A DNA stretch of 64,000 nucleotides. Origin: Microlunatus sp. Gsoil 973. GTDB taxonomy: Bacteria > Actinomycetota > Actinomycetes > Propionibacteriales > Propionibacteriaceae. Positions 24,324-35,655 of this stretch are shown piece after piece. The position numbers and the translations under genes are program-made. The stretch covers positions 4,402,001-4,466,000 of the forward strand of contig NZ_CP046122.1 of the NCBI RefSeq assembly GCF_009707365.1, read 5' to 3'. How positions within the stretch are numbered: the first letter of the stretch is position 1; each line of letters starts with the position of its first letter. Under the pieces are notes generated by a model. That model ran no database searches and was not told the DNA's origin. It saw only the letters and a program-made list of their open reading frames with translations.

Positions 24324-25675
24324 TGAGCGCGACGACCAGCGACCAAGATCTTTTCGCCGGGTCGGGTGAGGAACCCGCCGAGGGCACCGTCTACACCGCG
24401 ATGGGCGGCGACTGGGACGACGTCGTCCATGATCAGGCCGAACGCGGTGACGAGCGGATCGTGGTCAACATGGGACCACAGCACCCGTCGACGCACGGCG
24501 TGCTGCGGCTGATCCTGGAACTCGACGGTGAGACGGTGACCGAGCTGCGATCGAGCATCGGTCACCTGCACACCGGCATCGAGAAGAACATGGAGTACCG
24601 CACCTGGACCCAGGGCGTCACCTTCATCACCCGGGCCGACTATGTGATGCCGTTGCACAACGAGCTCGCGTATGTGCTCAGCGTGGAGAAGCTGCTGGGC
24701 ATCGAGGACCAGATCACCGAACGGACCAACATCATCCGGGTGATGATGGCGGAATGGATGCGGATCGCCTCGCATCTGGTCGCGCTCGGCACCGGCGGCC
24801 TGGAACTCGGCGCAACCACGCTGATGACCGTCGCCTTCCGGGAACGCGAGAAGATCATGGACGTCTTCGAGACGATCACCGGTCTGCGGATGAATCACGC
24901 GTTCATCCGCCCGGGGGGCGTGGCACAGGATCTGCCGGCCAACGGCGTGCAGATGCTCAAGGACACCCTGAAGTCGATCAAGAAGCAGATGCCGGAGTTC
25001 GGCAAGCTGGCCAACGCCAACCCGATCGTGAAGTCCCGGCTGGTCGGCGTCGGCTACCTCGATCTGCCGGCCTGCATGGCACTCGGCGTCACTGGGCCGC
25101 TGCTGCGGGCCGCCGGCTACGAGTACGACCTGCGCAAGGCGATGCCTTACTCGGGCTACGAGACCTACGAGTTCGACGTCCCGGTGCGTGAGGAGGCGGA
25201 CTCCTACGCCAGGTTCCGCAACCGGGTCGACGAGATGTGGGAGAGCGTGCGGATCATCGACCAATGCGTCGTCCGGCTCGAACAGACCCAGGGCCAGCGG
25301 GTGATGATCGACGATCCCAAGATCGCCTGGCCGGCCCAGCTGTCCATCGGCTCCGACGGCCAGGGCAATTCCAACGAGCACCTCAAGCACATCATGGGCC
25401 AGTCGATGGAGGCTCTGATCCACCACTTCAAGCTGGTCACCGAGGGTTTCCGGGTGCCCCCGGGTCAGGCGTACGTGCCGACCGAGAGCGCCAAGGGTGA
25501 ACTCGGCGCCCATGTCGTCTCCGACGGTGGCACCCGGCCCTTCCGGGTGCACATGCGGGACCCGAGTTTCCACCAGCTGCAGGCCCTTCCCGCGCTCTGC
25601 GAGGGCGGCATGCTCGCCGACGTGGTGGTCAACATCGCAACCATCGACCCGGTACTGGGAGGCGTCGATCGATGA
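24323..25675 (+). CDS. nuoD: NADH-quinone oxidoreductase subunit D
   Basis: 49-kDa subunit, 450 aa, forming the quinone-binding cavity with Nuo[14 protein letters not shown] contains the conserved HPSTHG loop, followed by [10 protein letters not shown] and the helical core around [15 protein letters not shown]. It ends with [16 protein letters not shown], the usual C-terminal DPVxGxxDR, confirming an intact protein. The first 50 residues are acidic and less conserved. Overlaps nuoE by 4 bp. Confidence 0.96.
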   Translation: MSATTSDQDLFAGSGEEPAEGTVYTAMGGDWDDVVHDQAERGDERIVVNMGPQHPSTHGVLRLILELDGETVTELRSSIGHLHTGIEKNMEYRTWTQGVTFITRADYVMPLHNELAYVLSVEKLLGIEDQITERTNIIRVMMAEWMRIASHLVALGTGGLELGATTLMTVAFREREKIMDVFETITGLRMNHAFIRPGGVAQDLPANGVQMLKDTLKSIKKQMPEFGKLANANPIVKSRLVGVGYLDLPACMALGVTGPLLRAAGYEYDLRKAMPYSGYETYEFDVPVREEADSYARFRNRVDEMWESVRIIDQCVVRLEQTQGQRVMIDDPKIAWPAQLSIGSDGQGNSNEHLKHIMGQSMEALIHHFKLVTEGFRVPPGQAYVPTESAKGELGAHVVSDGGTRPFRVHMRDPSFHQLQALPALCEGGMLADVVVNIATIDPVLGGVDR

Positions 25676-26625
25676 GTCCTGATCCGAAGACGGCGGGTTC
25701 GAACGATCCCGAGCCGCGGCACCCGCTGAGTGCGGAGGACCGCAGCCCGGCTGTCTCGTCCCGCCGCAACGACTTCGAGCCGACCTCGGCGCCCGACCTC
25801 GCCGGGCACCGTGACCTGGGCACCCAGGTCCGCGGCGGCCAGTTCGCGCAGGTGCCGCCGGGCGTTGACATCGAGGACCCCAACGCCCACCGGCCGGAGC
25901 CGATCGACACCTCGGTGACCGATACGGCGATCGACGCGAAGACGCTGGAGGAGCTTCGCCAGATCGCCGCCCGCTACCCGCAGTCCCGCTCCGCGCTGCT
26001 GCCGATGTTGCACCTGGTGCAGAGCGTTGAGGGTCGGGTCACCCCGGCCGGGGTGGAAGCCTGTGCCGACATCCTGGGGATCTCCAGCGCCGACGTGTCC
26101 GGTGTCGCGACCTTCTACACGATGTACAAGCGCCGGCCCAACGGCGAGTACAACGTCGGCGTCTGCACCACGGCACTGTGCGCGATCATGGGCGGCGACG
26201 ACATCTTCGAGCGGCTCAGCAAGGAGCTCGGGGTCGGGCACGACGAGACCACCCCGGACGGCAAGATCACCTTGGAGCGGGTGGAGTGCAACGCCGCCTG
26301 TGACTACGCGCCGGTGATGATGATCAACTGGGAGTTCATGGACAACCAGTCGCCGGACTCGGCGGTGGAGACCGTCACCAAGCTCCGGCACGGTGTCGAG
26401 ATCACCTCAACGCGGGGCGCCCGGATCTGCACCTGGAAACAGGCCGAGCGGGTGCTCGCCGGTTATCCCGACGACCGCGCCGACGAGGGACCGACCTCGG
26501 GTCCGGCGTCGCAGCTGGGCGTCCGGTTGGCGGCCGAGAACGGGTGGCGGGCGCCGACACCCGACGAAGCGGCCGCAGCGCTGGCCGCCGCCCGGGAAGC
26601 AGAAGGGGAGGAAGGGGCGAAGTGA
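25672..26625 (+). CDS. nuoE: NADH-quinone oxidoreductase subunit E
   Basis: 24-kDa thioredoxin-like subunit with the [2Fe-2S] cluster N1a. Four ligands are seen in [12 protein letters not shown] and [12 protein letters not shown]. At 317 aa it is much longer than the usual 160-250 aa: about 80 hydrophilic residues are added in front ([15 protein letters not shown]) and about 90 at the back, ending in [18 protein letters not shown]. The stop overlaps the nuoF GTG by 4 bp. Confidence 0.95.
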   Translation: MSPDPKTAGSNDPEPRHPLSAEDRSPAVSSRRNDFEPTSAPDLAGHRDLGTQVRGGQFAQVPPGVDIEDPNAHRPEPIDTSVTDTAIDAKTLEELRQIAARYPQSRSALLPMLHLVQSVEGRVTPAGVEACADILGISSADVSGVATFYTMYKRRPNGEYNVGVCTTALCAIMGGDDIFERLSKELGVGHDETTPDGKITLERVECNAACDYAPVMMINWEFMDNQSPDSAVETVTKLRHGVEITSTRGARICTWKQAERVLAGYPDDRADEGPTSGPASQLGVRLAAENGWRAPTPDEAAAALAAAREAEGEEGAK

Positions 26626-27935
26626 CCGATCCGATTACCCCGGTCCTGACGGCCAACTGGGCGGACGAGCGGGCCTGGAAGATCACCAACTACGAACGGC
26701 GGGGCGGTTACCAGGCGCTGCGTAGCGCCCTCACCCGTCCGCAGGCCGACCTGGTCCAGCTCGTCAAGGACTCCCAGCTCCGCGGCCGCGGTGGTGCAGG
26801 CTTCCCGACCGGCAACAAGTGGGGCTTCCTGCCCGACAACGGCGCGCCGCGTTACCTGGTGGTCAACGCCGACGAGTCCGAGCCGGGCGCCTGCAAGGAC
26901 ATGCCGCTGATGATGGCCAGTCCGCACACCCTGGTCGAGGGCGTGGCCATCTCCTCCTTTGCGTTCAACGCCCACTACGCCTTCATCTACGTGCGCGGCG
27001 AGGTGTTGCACGTCATCCGGCGGCTGCAGCAGGCCGTCCGTGAGGCGTACTCGGCCGGTTACCTCGGCCGGAACATGCTCGGCATGGGTTATGACCTCGA
27101 GGTCATCGTGCACGCCGGCGCGGGCGCCTACATCTGTGGCGAGGAGACCGCACTGCTGGACTCGCTCGAGGGTCGCCGCGGCCAGCCCCGGCTCAAGCCG
27201 CCCTTCCCTGCGGTGGCCGGCCTCTACGGTGCCCCGACGGTGATCAACAACGTCGAGTCGATCTCGACGATCCCGTCGGTCATCGCCAACGGGTCGGACT
27301 GGTTCACCTCGATGGGTGTCGACAACGGTCGCGGGATGGGCATCTTCTCGCTGTCCGGCCACGTCAAGAACCCCGGCCAGATCGAGGTGCCGCTGGGTAC
27401 CACGTTGCGTCAACTGCTTGACATCACAGGCGGCATCCGGGAGGGCCACCGACTGAAGTTCTGGACGCCGGGCGGTTCGTCCTCACCGATCTTCACCGAC
27501 GAGCACCTGGACATCCCGCTGGACTACGACTCGGTGATGAAGGCCGGATCGATGCTCGGCACCCGGTCGCTGCAGATCTTCGATGAGACCACCTCGGTGG
27601 TGCGCGCGGTCACCCGCTGGGTCGACTTCTACAAGCACGAGTCCTGCGGCAAGTGCACGCCGTGCCGGGAGGGCACCTGGTGGCTGGTGCAGATCCTGCA
27701 GCGGATCGAGGCCGGTCAGGGTCAGGAAGGTGACATCGAGAAGCTGCTCGACCTGTGCGACAACATCGGCGGCAAGGCGTTCTGCGCGCTCGGTGACGCC
27801 GCGGTGACCCCGGTCAACTCCGCGATCAAGTACTTCCGGGACGAGTTCGAGGCCGGCTACCACACGCCGGCCTGGGAGTTGTTCCCCTACGAGCGGAACG
27901 CCATCTACGTCCAGCCTGCAGGAGTGGCCAAGTGA
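26622..27935 (+). CDS. nuoF: NADH-quinone oxidoreductase subunit F
   Basis: 51-kDa NADH-oxidising subunit holding FMN and cluster N3, 437 aa from GTG 26622. GRGGAGFPTGNKWGF is the FMN/NADH glycine-rich loop, VVNADESEPGACKD the second nucleotide motif, and ESCGKCTPCREGT, with a later Cys in GGKAFCALGD, binds the [4Fe-4S] cluster. The start codon overlaps the nuoE stop; upstream in-frame codons belong to nuoE. Confidence 0.96.
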   Translation: MTDPITPVLTANWADERAWKITNYERRGGYQALRSALTRPQADLVQLVKDSQLRGRGGAGFPTGNKWGFLPDNGAPRYLVVNADESEPGACKDMPLMMASPHTLVEGVAISSFAFNAHYAFIYVRGEVLHVIRRLQQAVREAYSAGYLGRNMLGMGYDLEVIVHAGAGAYICGEETALLDSLEGRRGQPRLKPPFPAVAGLYGAPTVINNVESISTIPSVIANGSDWFTSMGVDNGRGMGIFSLSGHVKNPGQIEVPLGTTLRQLLDITGGIREGHRLKFWTPGGSSSPIFTDEHLDIPLDYDSVMKAGSMLGTRSLQIFDETTSVVRAVTRWVDFYKHESCGKCTPCREGTWWLVQILQRIEAGQGQEGDIEKLLDLCDNIGGKAFCALGDAAVTPVNSAIKYFRDEFEAGYHTPAWELFPYERNAIYVQPAGVAK

Positions 27936-30367
27936 CTGTCACCCAGAACCAAGGCGGAAGCCAGGGTCAGGCCGTCGAGAAGAAGGAGGATCTCGTCACG
28001 ATCACCATCGACGGCATCGAGGTCAGCGTGCCCAAGGGCACCCTGGTCATCCGGGCCGCTGAGCTGATCGGGGTCGACATCCCGCGCTTCTGCGACCACC
28101 CACTGCTCGACCCGGTCGGCGCCTGCCGGCAGTGCATGGTGGAGATCCCCGACATGGGCAACGGTCGCGGTATGCCCAAGCCGCAGGCCTCCTGCACGAT
28201 CACCGTGATGCCGGGCATGAAGGTCGAGACCCAGCGCACCAACGCCCGCGCCGAGAAGGCGCAGAAGGGCATGTTGGAGTTCTTGCTGATCAACCACCCG
28301 CTGGATTGCCCGATCTGCGACAAGGGCGGTGAGTGCCCGCTGCAGAACCAGGCCCTCAGCCACGGCTACGGCGAGTCCCGCTACGACGGGGTGAAGCGGA
28401 TCTACCCCAAGCCGATCAACCTCTCGGCACAGGTGTTGCTCGACCGTGAGCGGTGCGTGTTGTGCGCCCGGTGCACCCGGTTCAGCGAGCAGATCGCCGG
28501 TGATCCGTTCATCAAGATGCTCGAACGCGGTGCGCTGCAGCAGGTCGGCATCTATGAGAAGGAACCCTTCGAGAGCTACTGGTCGGGCAACACCATCCAG
28601 ATCTGCCCGGTCGGCGCCCTGACCAGCGCCGACTATCGGTTCCGCGCCCGTCCGTTCGACCTGGTCAGCGTCCCGTCGGTCGCCGAGCACGACTCCTCGG
28701 GTTCGGCCATCCGGGTCGACTACCGGCGAGGCACGGTGATGCGCCGGCTGGCCGGTGACGATCCCGAGGTCAACGAGGAGTGGATCAGCGACAAGGACCG
28801 GTTCGCGTTCCGGTACGGCCGGGGCGAGGACCGGCTGACCACCCCGCTGGTCCGCGATGGTGACGAACTGCGCGCCGCGTCCTGGCCGGAGGCGATCGAC
28901 GCCGCCGTCCGGGGTCTGAAGAAGGCCGGCAGCTCCGTCGGCGTGCTGACCGGCGGCCGGCTACCGGTCGAGGACGCGTACGGCTACAGCAAGTTCGCCC
29001 GCGCGGTTCTCGGCACCAACAACATCGACTTCCGCGCCCGGCCCTACTCGCAGGAGGAGGCCGACTTCCTGGCGGCCGCCGTGGCCGGCACGGGACTGGT
29101 CAACGGGCAGGCAGCAGTCACCTTCGCCGACCTGGAGAAGGCCTCGACGGTGCTGATGGCCGGATTCGAGCCCGAGGACGAGGGCGGTGTGGTCTTCCTT
29201 CGGCTGCGCAAGGCCTATCGCAAGACCGGGCTGAAGTCTTTCCAGCTGGCTCCCTATCTCTCCAACGGCTGCGTCAAGATGGGCGCCGCCCTGATTCCGA
29301 CGGTTCCCGGCGAGGAGGCCGCCACCCTGGCGAACCTGCCGGCGGAGGTGGCACTGGACGAGACGTCGGTGATCATCGTCGGGGAGCGGCTCGCGCTGGC
29401 GCCGGGCGCGTTGACCGCAGCCCTCGAACTGTCCGGACGCACCGGCGCCCGGCTGGCCTGGATCCCGCGCCGGGCCGGTGAGCGGGGAGCGGTGGAGGCC
29501 GGTTGCCTGCCCAACCTGCTGCCGTTCGGCCGTCCGGTGGCCGACCCGTCGGCCCGGGTCGACGTGTCGACGCTGTGGGGGTCGGCGTCCCTGCCATCGA
29601 CCCCCGGCCGGACCGCCGAGGAGATGCTGGTCGCCGCGTCGAACGGCCTGCTGGAGGCGCTGGTGGTCGGCGGCATCCAACCCTCGGACTTCCGCGATCC
29701 GAGCATCGTCCGGGTCGGCTGTGAGAACGCCGGCTTCCTGATCAGCCTCGAGGCTCGTGCGTCGGAGGTCACCGAGCGTGCCGACGTCGTGCTGCCGGTG
29801 GCACTGCTCGAGGAGCGCTCGGGCAGCTTCGTCAACTGGGAGGGCCGCGAGCGGCCGTTCCCGGTGGTGATCAAGAAGCCGAACGTGATGAGCGACCTGC
29901 GGGTGCTGGCGGCGCTGGCCGACGGACTCGGCACCGATCTGGGTGTGCGGACCGCCGAGCAGGCTCGCGCCGAACTCAGCGAGTTCGGCCCCTGGGAAGG
30001 GGAGCGTGCTGCGGCGCCGCAGGTTGCCGTCGGCGGCCGCGTCCAGACCCAGGTCGGGACTGCTGTGCTGTCCACCTGGCGGCTGCACCTGGACGACTCG
30101 CGGGTGCTTGAGGGGGAGACCGAAGTCCTGGCGACGGCCCGCAAGCCGGTGGCCCGGTTGAACCCGCGCACAGCGACGGCCGCAGGGGTCACCGAGCAGG
30201 TCAGGGTCAGCACCGACCGTGGAGCGGTGACGTTCGATGTCGAGATCGTTCCGGGACTGGTCGACGGGGTGATCTGGCTGCCGACCCGTGCGCCCGGGTT
30301 GGCCCTCAGTGAGCACTTGGCGGTAAGTTCCGGCGAGGTCGTACGGATCGAAGGAGCGCACTCATGA
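27932..30367 (+). CDS. nuoG: NADH-quinone oxidoreductase subunit G
   Basis: Largest peripheral subunit, 811 aa. The N-terminal [2Fe-2S] ligands lie in FCDHPLLDPVGACRQCMVE, then the His/Cys [4Fe-4S] site HPLDCPICDKGGECPLQ, then CVLCARCTRF with CPVGAL. The molybdopterin-oxidoreductase-like domain that follows starts EHDSSGSAIRVDYRRGTV and lacks the cysteines for the extra N7 cluster. The C-terminal half is more variable, as in other actinobacterial NuoG. Overlaps nuoF and nuoH by 4 bp each. Confidence 0.94.
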   Translation: MTVTQNQGGSQGQAVEKKEDLVTITIDGIEVSVPKGTLVIRAAELIGVDIPRFCDHPLLDPVGACRQCMVEIPDMGNGRGMPKPQASCTITVMPGMKVETQRTNARAEKAQKGMLEFLLINHPLDCPICDKGGECPLQNQALSHGYGESRYDGVKRIYPKPINLSAQVLLDRERCVLCARCTRFSEQIAGDPFIKMLERGALQQVGIYEKEPFESYWSGNTIQICPVGALTSADYRFRARPFDLVSVPSVAEHDSSGSAIRVDYRRGTVMRRLAGDDPEVNEEWISDKDRFAFRYGRGEDRLTTPLVRDGDELRAASWPEAIDAAVRGLKKAGSSVGVLTGGRLPVEDAYGYSKFARAVLGTNNIDFRARPYSQEEADFLAAAVAGTGLVNGQAAVTFADLEKASTVLMAGFEPEDEGGVVFLRLRKAYRKTGLKSFQLAPYLSNGCVKMGAALIPTVPGEEAATLANLPAEVALDETSVIIVGERLALAPGALTAALELSGRTGARLAWIPRRAGERGAVEAGCLPNLLPFGRPVADPSARVDVSTLWGSASLPSTPGRTAEEMLVAASNGLLEALVVGGIQPSDFRDPSIVRVGCENAGFLISLEARASEVTERADVVLPVALLEERSGSFVNWEGRERPFPVVIKKPNVMSDLRVLAALADGLGTDLGVRTAEQARAELSEFGPWEGERAAAPQVAVGGRVQTQVGTAVLSTWRLHLDDSRVLEGETEVLATARKPVARLNPRTATAAGVTEQVRVSTDRGAVTFDVEIVPGLVDGVIWLPTRAPGLALSEHLAVSSGEVVRIEGAHS

Positions 30368-31725
30368 GCCCCCTGCAAGGGAACCCCGTGGCCATGAACC
30401 TCGTGCCGATGGATCTGACCATCTTCATGCACGACCCGCTGTGGGTGGTGATCCTCAAGGCACTGTTCGGCTTCATCCTGCTGATCCTGTTCGTGCTGTT
30501 CGCGATCGTCTTCGAACGCAAGGTGCTCGGCCGGATGCAGAACCGGCCGGGCCCGACGATGAACGGCCCGTTCGGATCCCTGCAGTCGCTGGCCGACGGC
30601 ATCAAGTCGATGCTCAAGGAGGACGTCACCCCGAGCGGCGTCGACAAGATCGTCTTCATGCTGGCGCCGGCGATCAACGTGATCCCCGCGGTGATGATCT
30701 TCGCGCTGATCCCGTTCGCCGGTGAGGTGCCGATCCCCGGCGGGACCACTAGGCTGCAGGTCGCCGACATGCCGATCTCGGTGCTGCTGGTGCTGGGAGT
30801 CACCTCGGTCGGCATCTACGGCGTCGTGCTCGCCGGTTGGGCGTCCAACTCGACCTTCCCGCTGCTCGGTGGCATCCGCGCCTCGGCTCAGATGATCAGT
30901 TACGAGGTCGCCATGGGCCTCAGCCTGGTCGCGGTGTTCCTCTACGCGGGATCGCTGTCCACCTCCGAGATCGTCGATGCGCAACAGAAACTCTGGTACT
31001 GCCTGGCGCTGATCCCGTCCTTCGTGATCTTCGTGATCGCAATCTTCGGTGAATCCAACCGGACGCCGTTCGACCTGCCCGAGGGCGAGTCGGAGATCGT
31101 CGGCGGCTACCTCACCGAGTACTCCTCGATGCGGTTCGCGATGTTCTACATGGCCGAGTACATGGCCCTGACCAACGTCTCCGCGGTTGCTGTGACGATC
31201 TTCCTCGGCGGCTATCACGCGCCGATCCCGTTCAACTGGCTCGGCATGGATCACGGCTACTGGGGACTGCTCTGGTTCGTGGTCAAGACGGTGCTGTTCA
31301 TGTTCTTCATGGTCTGGGTCCGGGCGGCCGTCCCGCGGTTCCGCTACGACCAGTTCATGAATCTCGGTTGGAAGTGGCTGATCCCGATCTCGCTGGTCTG
31401 GGTGCTGGTGGTCGCCACCATGCAGACGCTGCTGCAGGGCGGCAACAACCTGCGCAGCAGCCCGGTCTTCTGGGTGATCGTCGCGATCATCGTCCTCGGC
31501 ATCCTGGCCGCGGTGCTGTTCGGCGGCGGTTCGGAGGAGAAAGCCGAGCCGGAACCCGAGGGTGCACCGTTCGACGCTTTCGCCGGCGGCTTCCCGGTGC
31601 CGCCCAAGCCCGGCCAGGTGCTGCCCGAACTGGCCGAGGTGGTCGCCTCCCAGCCGGCGTCCGAGGCCGCGACATCCGCTGCGGCTGAACCGCACGATCA
31701 ACAGCCTGCGAATGGAGCCAGCTGA
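30364..31725 (+). CDS. nuoH: NADH-quinone oxidoreductase subunit H
   Basis: Membrane subunit joining the peripheral arm to the proton pumps, 453 aa, about eight or nine helices. Family motifs [20 protein letters not shown], the acidic quinone-channel loop [20 protein letters not shown] and [16 protein letters not shown] are intact. An Ala/Glu/Pro-rich cytoplasmic tail of about 60 residues ([12 protein letters not shown] and on) extends past the last helix. The stop shares its last base with the nuoI ATG. Confidence 0.95.
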   Translation: MSPLQGNPVAMNLVPMDLTIFMHDPLWVVILKALFGFILLILFVLFAIVFERKVLGRMQNRPGPTMNGPFGSLQSLADGIKSMLKEDVTPSGVDKIVFMLAPAINVIPAVMIFALIPFAGEVPIPGGTTRLQVADMPISVLLVLGVTSVGIYGVVLAGWASNSTFPLLGGIRASAQMISYEVAMGLSLVAVFLYAGSLSTSEIVDAQQKLWYCLALIPSFVIFVIAIFGESNRTPFDLPEGESEIVGGYLTEYSSMRFAMFYMAEYMALTNVSAVAVTIFLGGYHAPIPFNWLGMDHGYWGLLWFVVKTVLFMFFMVWVRAAVPRFRYDQFMNLGWKWLIPISLVWVLVVATMQTLLQGGNNLRSSPVFWVIVAIIVLGILAAVLFGGGSEEKAEPEPEGAPFDAFAGGFPVPPKPGQVLPELAEVVASQPASEAATSAAAEPHDQQPANGAS

Positions 31726-32474
31726 TGGGATTGCTCGATCCGATCGCCGGATTCGGTGTCACCTTCAAGACGTTCTTCCAGAAGACCTTCACCGAGGCGT
31801 ACCCGACGGGTCCCAAGGTCACTGCACCGCGCTATCACGGACGGCACCAGCTGAACCGCTGGCCGGACGGCCTGGAGAAGTGCGTCGGGTGTGAGCTCTG
31901 CGCCTGGGCGTGCCCCGCGGACGCGATCTACGTCGAAGGTGCGGAGAACACCGAGGAGGAGCGGTACAGCCCGGGCGAACGGTACGGCCGGGTGTACCAG
32001 ATCAACTACCTGCGGTGCATCCTCTGCGGCCTGTGCATCGAGGCCTGCCCGACCCGTGCGCTGACCATGACCAATCACTTCGAGCTGAGCGACTTCACCC
32101 GCGAGGACATGATCTACGAGAAGCACCAGCTGCTCGCGCCGCTGCTGCCGGGGATGGAGGCGCCACCGCATCCGCGCCGGCTCGGTGACAGCGAGAAGGA
32201 GTACTTCCTCGGGCTGCCGGAGACCAAGCCGATGCCCGCCGACTTCAATTCCGGCCTGCCCAATCCGGGTTGGCGGAAGAAGGACCAGGCGAAGGCCCGC
32301 GCTCAGGTCGCCGAGACCTACGGCAACACGCCGCAGTCGGCGATCGCCCTGGCGGAGATGGGCAAGGCGTTGCCGCCCGCCCGGCGGGTCGAAGACCGGG
32401 CCGACGACCAGGCCGACGACCGGGCCGAAGGGTCACGGTCCGAGACAACAGGTGAAACGGGTGAGGGACAGTGA
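31725..32474 (+). CDS. nuoI: NADH-quinone oxidoreductase subunit I
   Basis: 23-kDa ferredoxin-like subunit with two [4Fe-4S] clusters (N6a, N6b). Ligands are Cys53/56/59/63 in [12 protein letters not shown] and Cys98/101/104/108 in [12 protein letters not shown]. 249 aa including a charged C-terminal tail in which Asp/Arg/Ala repeats occur ([13 protein letters not shown]). The nuoJ ATG lies at its stop (TGATG). Confidence 0.95.
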   Translation: MGLLDPIAGFGVTFKTFFQKTFTEAYPTGPKVTAPRYHGRHQLNRWPDGLEKCVGCELCAWACPADAIYVEGAENTEEERYSPGERYGRVYQINYLRCILCGLCIEACPTRALTMTNHFELSDFTREDMIYEKHQLLAPLLPGMEAPPHPRRLGDSEKEYFLGLPETKPMPADFNSGLPNPGWRKKDQAKARAQVAETYGNTPQSAIALAEMGKALPPARRVEDRADDQADDRAEGSRSETTGETGEGQ

Positions 32475-33418
32475 TGGTTCCGCTGGTTTCCGGAGCCTCG
32501 TTCGCGTTCTGGATGCTGATGCCGGTGATGATCCTCGGCGCGCTGGGCACTGTGCTGGCGCGGAAGCCGGTGCACTCGGCGCTCAGCCTGGCCGCGGTGA
32601 TGTTGTCCCTGGCGGTGCAGTACGCGGCCCAGCAGGCGCCCTTCCTGTTCGCTGTGCAGATCATCGTCTACACCGGCGCCATCCTGATGCTCTTCCTCTT
32701 CGTGATGATGATCGTCGGTGTCGACACCTCGGAGTCGCTGGTCGAAACGATCAAGGGCCAGCGGGCGCTGGCCGGCCTTGCCGCGCTCGGCTTCTTCGTG
32801 TTGCTGATCTTCGCGGTCGGAAATGCGCTGGTCGGACAGCCGACCGGGCTCGACCAGGCCAACAGCGCCTACGGCGGCAACGTCCAGGGCCTGGCAGCGT
32901 TGGTCTTCGGCCGTTACGTCCTCGCGTTCGAGGGGACCTCGGCGTTGCTGATCACGGCTGCACTCGGTGCGATGGTGTTGGCCCATCGGGAACGTACCCG
33001 GGCCAAGAAGACCCAGGCCGAGATGCTCGGCGATCGGCTGCGGAAGTACGCCGAGACGGGTGCCCACCCCGGCGCGCTGCCGCCACCCGGTGTCTACGCC
33101 CGGCACAACGCCGTCGACACCCCTGCACTGCTGGCCAACGGTGAGATCGCCGAGACCTCGGTGTCCAGCACGCTCAAACAGCGTGGCGTGGTGCAGGACC
33201 CGAGCGACCTGATCGCACCGACCCAGGCCACCGTCCGGGCCATCGCGCCGGAGCGGGCCGACAATCCCGCGACCGCGGTCGCGCCCTACATGCCACATCG
33301 GGCCGCCCCGGCCCGTGGTGTGCGGCCCGAACTCGGCCGGGACGCGGAGCCGAACGAGACGAACGGCGTCCCGGATGGCCCGAACCCGGAGAGCACAGGA
33401 ACGGAAGGGGATCAGTGA
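32474..33418 (+). CDS. nuoJ: NADH-quinone oxidoreductase subunit J
   Basis: Membrane subunit with five helices in the first 170 residues, including the family motif [18 protein letters not shown]. The protein is 314 aa, because about 140 hydrophilic residues (from [19 protein letters not shown] onward) extend into the cytosol, a long tail also seen in some actinobacterial NuoJ. ATG 32474 has GAGGGA at better spacing than the GTG at 32471. Confidence 0.94.
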   Translation: MVPLVSGASFAFWMLMPVMILGALGTVLARKPVHSALSLAAVMLSLAVQYAAQQAPFLFAVQIIVYTGAILMLFLFVMMIVGVDTSESLVETIKGQRALAGLAALGFFVLLIFAVGNALVGQPTGLDQANSAYGGNVQGLAALVFGRYVLAFEGTSALLITAALGAMVLAHRERTRAKKTQAEMLGDRLRKYAETGAHPGALPPPGVYARHNAVDTPALLANGEIAETSVSSTLKQRGVVQDPSDLIAPTQATVRAIAPERADNPATAVAPYMPHRAAPARGVRPELGRDAEPNETNGVPDGPNPESTGTEGDQ

Positions 33419-33717
33419 TGGACCCACAGGCCTACATCGTGATGTCGGCGATCCTCTTCTCGATCGCTCTGCTCGGGGTGATGATCCGCCGGAACGTGCT
33501 GATCGTGTTCATGTGCATCGAGCTGATGTTGAACGCCGCGAACCTGGCGCTGGTCACGTTCTCCCGGATGCACGGCTCGCTCGACGGGCAGATCGCCGCC
33601 TTCTTCGTGATGGTCGTCGCCGCTGCCGAGGTCGTCGTCGGCCTGGCGATCATCGTCGCGATCTACCGCACCCGCCGGTCGGCCTCGGTCGACGATGCCA
33701 ACCTGCTGAAGTTCTGA
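33418..33717 (+). CDS. nuoK: NADH-quinone oxidoreductase subunit K
   Basis: Three-helix antiporter-like subunit of 99 aa. Conserved membrane glutamates are seen in [14 protein letters not shown] and [18 protein letters not shown], both needed for proton translocation in homologues. ATG 33418 follows AAGGGGA and overlaps the nuoJ stop; GTG 33415 is the less likely alternative. 12 bp precede nuoL. Confidence 0.95.
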   Translation: MDPQAYIVMSAILFSIALLGVMIRRNVLIVFMCIELMLNAANLALVTFSRMHGSLDGQIAAFFVMVVAAAEVVVGLAIIVAIYRTRRSASVDDANLLKF

Positions 33718-33729
33718 GAGGACTGGCCA

Positions 33730-35637
33730 GTGACTCCGCTCGAAGTGACCCAGGCAACAGGCCTGTTCTCACTCTCCTGGCTGCTGATCGCCATCCCCGG
33801 TGTGGTCGCCCTGGTGCTGCTCGCCGCCGGCAAGATCAGCGATGCCTGGGGGCACATCGTCGCCACCCTGGCCCCGATCGCCTCGTTCGTCCTGGCATTG
33901 CTGCTGTTCATCCAGCTGCTGGGCAGGGGAGCCGACCAGCGATCGGTCAACCTGAGCCTGTACGACTGGATCGCCACCGGCAGATGGCACATCGAGGCCG
34001 GGTTGCAGATCGACCAGTTGTCGATCATCTTCGCGTTGTTGATCACCAGCGTCGGCAGCCTGATCCACATCTACTCCGTCGGCTACATGGCCCACGATCC
34101 CAACCGGCGCAGGTTCTTCGCCTACCTCAACCTGTTCGTGGCGGCGATGTTGCTGCTGGTGTTGGCCAACAACTACTTCGCCCTCTTCGTCGGCTGGGAA
34201 GGTGTCGGGCTGGCGTCGTACCTGCTGATCGGCTTCTGGCAGGAACGCCCGACCGCGGCCACGGCGGCCAAGAAGGCGTTCGTCGTCAACCGGGTCGGCG
34301 ATCTCGGGATGTCCATCGGCATCGCGTTCATGCTGTACCTGTTCGGGTCGGTCCAGTTCTCCGACGTCAACGCCGGAGCTGCCGGCATGAGCTTCGCCCA
34401 GGCGACGGTGCTCGGCCTGTTGTTGTTGCTGGCCGCCTGCGGCAAGTCCGCGCAGGTTCCGCTGCAGTCCTGGTTGCTGGATGCGATGGAAGGTCCGACC
34501 CCGGTGTCGGCGTTGATCCACGCCGCGACCATGGTGACCGCCGGCGTCTATCTGATCGTCCGCAGCCACGCGATCTTCGCCGAGACCGGCACCGCAAGTC
34601 TGGTGGTGGCGATCGTCGGTACGGTCACTTTGCTGGCCGGCGCCTGGATCGGCTGCGCCAAGGACGACATCAAGAAGGTGCTCGCCGGTTCGACGATGAG
34701 CCAGATCGGCTACATGATGCTGGCCGCGGGTATCGGCCCGGCCGGCTATGCGTTCGCCATCTTCCACCTGCTCAACCACGGCTTCTTCAAGGCCAACCTG
34801 TTCCTGGGCGCTGGGTCGGTGATGCACGCCACCAACGATGACGTGAACATGCGGCACTACGGTGCACTGCGCAAGGCCCTGCCGATCACGTTCGTGACCT
34901 TCGGCATCGGCTACCTGGCGATCATCGGCTTTCCCTTCCTGTCCGGCTACTTCTCCAAGGACCACATCGTGGAGGTGGCCTTCGAACGCAGCTGGATCCT
35001 CGGCACCCTCGCACTGATCGGCGCCGGCGTCACCGCGTTCTACATGACCCGATTGATGATCATGACCTGGTTCGGTCGGGAGCGGTACGCCGATGACGTC
35101 CACCCGCACGAGTCGCCGGCGGTGATGACCGTTCCGCTGATCCTGTTGGCCGTCGGTTCGGTCTTCGCCGGCCTGGTGCTGAACAACTGGATCGCCGAAT
35201 GGCTCGCGCCGGCGGTCGGCGGCCACGTCGCCGAGACGCCCGGACTGTTCCACCTCAGCGTTATCGGTGGGATCACCCTTCCGGTGGTGGCCCTCGGCGT
35301 CGCCATCGCCATCCTGGTCTTCGGCCGCGGTCGGGAGATTCCGCTGGAACAGCCGGCGAGCCGCTCGCCGTTCACCCTGGCCGGCCGGAACGATCTGTAC
35401 GGCGACGCCTTCAACGAGGCCGTGTTCATGCGGCCCGGGATCGGGCTGGTCAGCGGTGTGGCCAAGACCGACGCCGGCGGCGTCGACGGCACGGTGATGG
35501 GGGTGTCCGGCATCATCGCCGGCCTGTCCGCCCGGTTGCGCCGTTGGCAGACCGGCTTCGTCAGGTCCTATGCGCTGACCATGATCGCCGGTGCGTTCCT
35601 GATCGGCTTCGTCGTCGTCCTCGGCCGCCTGGGCTGA
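33730..35637 (+). CDS. nuoL: NADH-quinone oxidoreductase subunit L
   Basis: Largest antiporter-like proton-pumping subunit, 635 aa. [18 protein letters not shown] carries the conserved TM5 glutamate, [20 protein letters not shown] the TM7 lysine region neighbours, and [13 protein letters not shown] the broken-helix segment. The long C-terminal part includes the lateral helix, ending [19 protein letters not shown]. Starts with GTG, 12 bp after nuoK. Confidence 0.96.
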   Translation: MTPLEVTQATGLFSLSWLLIAIPGVVALVLLAAGKISDAWGHIVATLAPIASFVLALLLFIQLLGRGADQRSVNLSLYDWIATGRWHIEAGLQIDQLSIIFALLITSVGSLIHIYSVGYMAHDPNRRRFFAYLNLFVAAMLLLVLANNYFALFVGWEGVGLASYLLIGFWQERPTAATAAKKAFVVNRVGDLGMSIGIAFMLYLFGSVQFSDVNAGAAGMSFAQATVLGLLLLLAACGKSAQVPLQSWLLDAMEGPTPVSALIHAATMVTAGVYLIVRSHAIFAETGTASLVVAIVGTVTLLAGAWIGCAKDDIKKVLAGSTMSQIGYMMLAAGIGPAGYAFAIFHLLNHGFFKANLFLGAGSVMHATNDDVNMRHYGALRKALPITFVTFGIGYLAIIGFPFLSGYFSKDHIVEVAFERSWILGTLALIGAGVTAFYMTRLMIMTWFGRERYADDVHPHESPAVMTVPLILLAVGSVFAGLVLNNWIAEWLAPAVGGHVAETPGLFHLSVIGGITLPVVALGVAIAILVFGRGREIPLEQPASRSPFTLAGRNDLYGDAFNEAVFMRPGIGLVSGVAKTDAGGVDGTVMGVSGIIAGLSARLRRWQTGFVRSYALTMIAGAFLIGFVVVLGRLG

Positions 35638-35655
35638 GCAGAAGGAGATACCGAC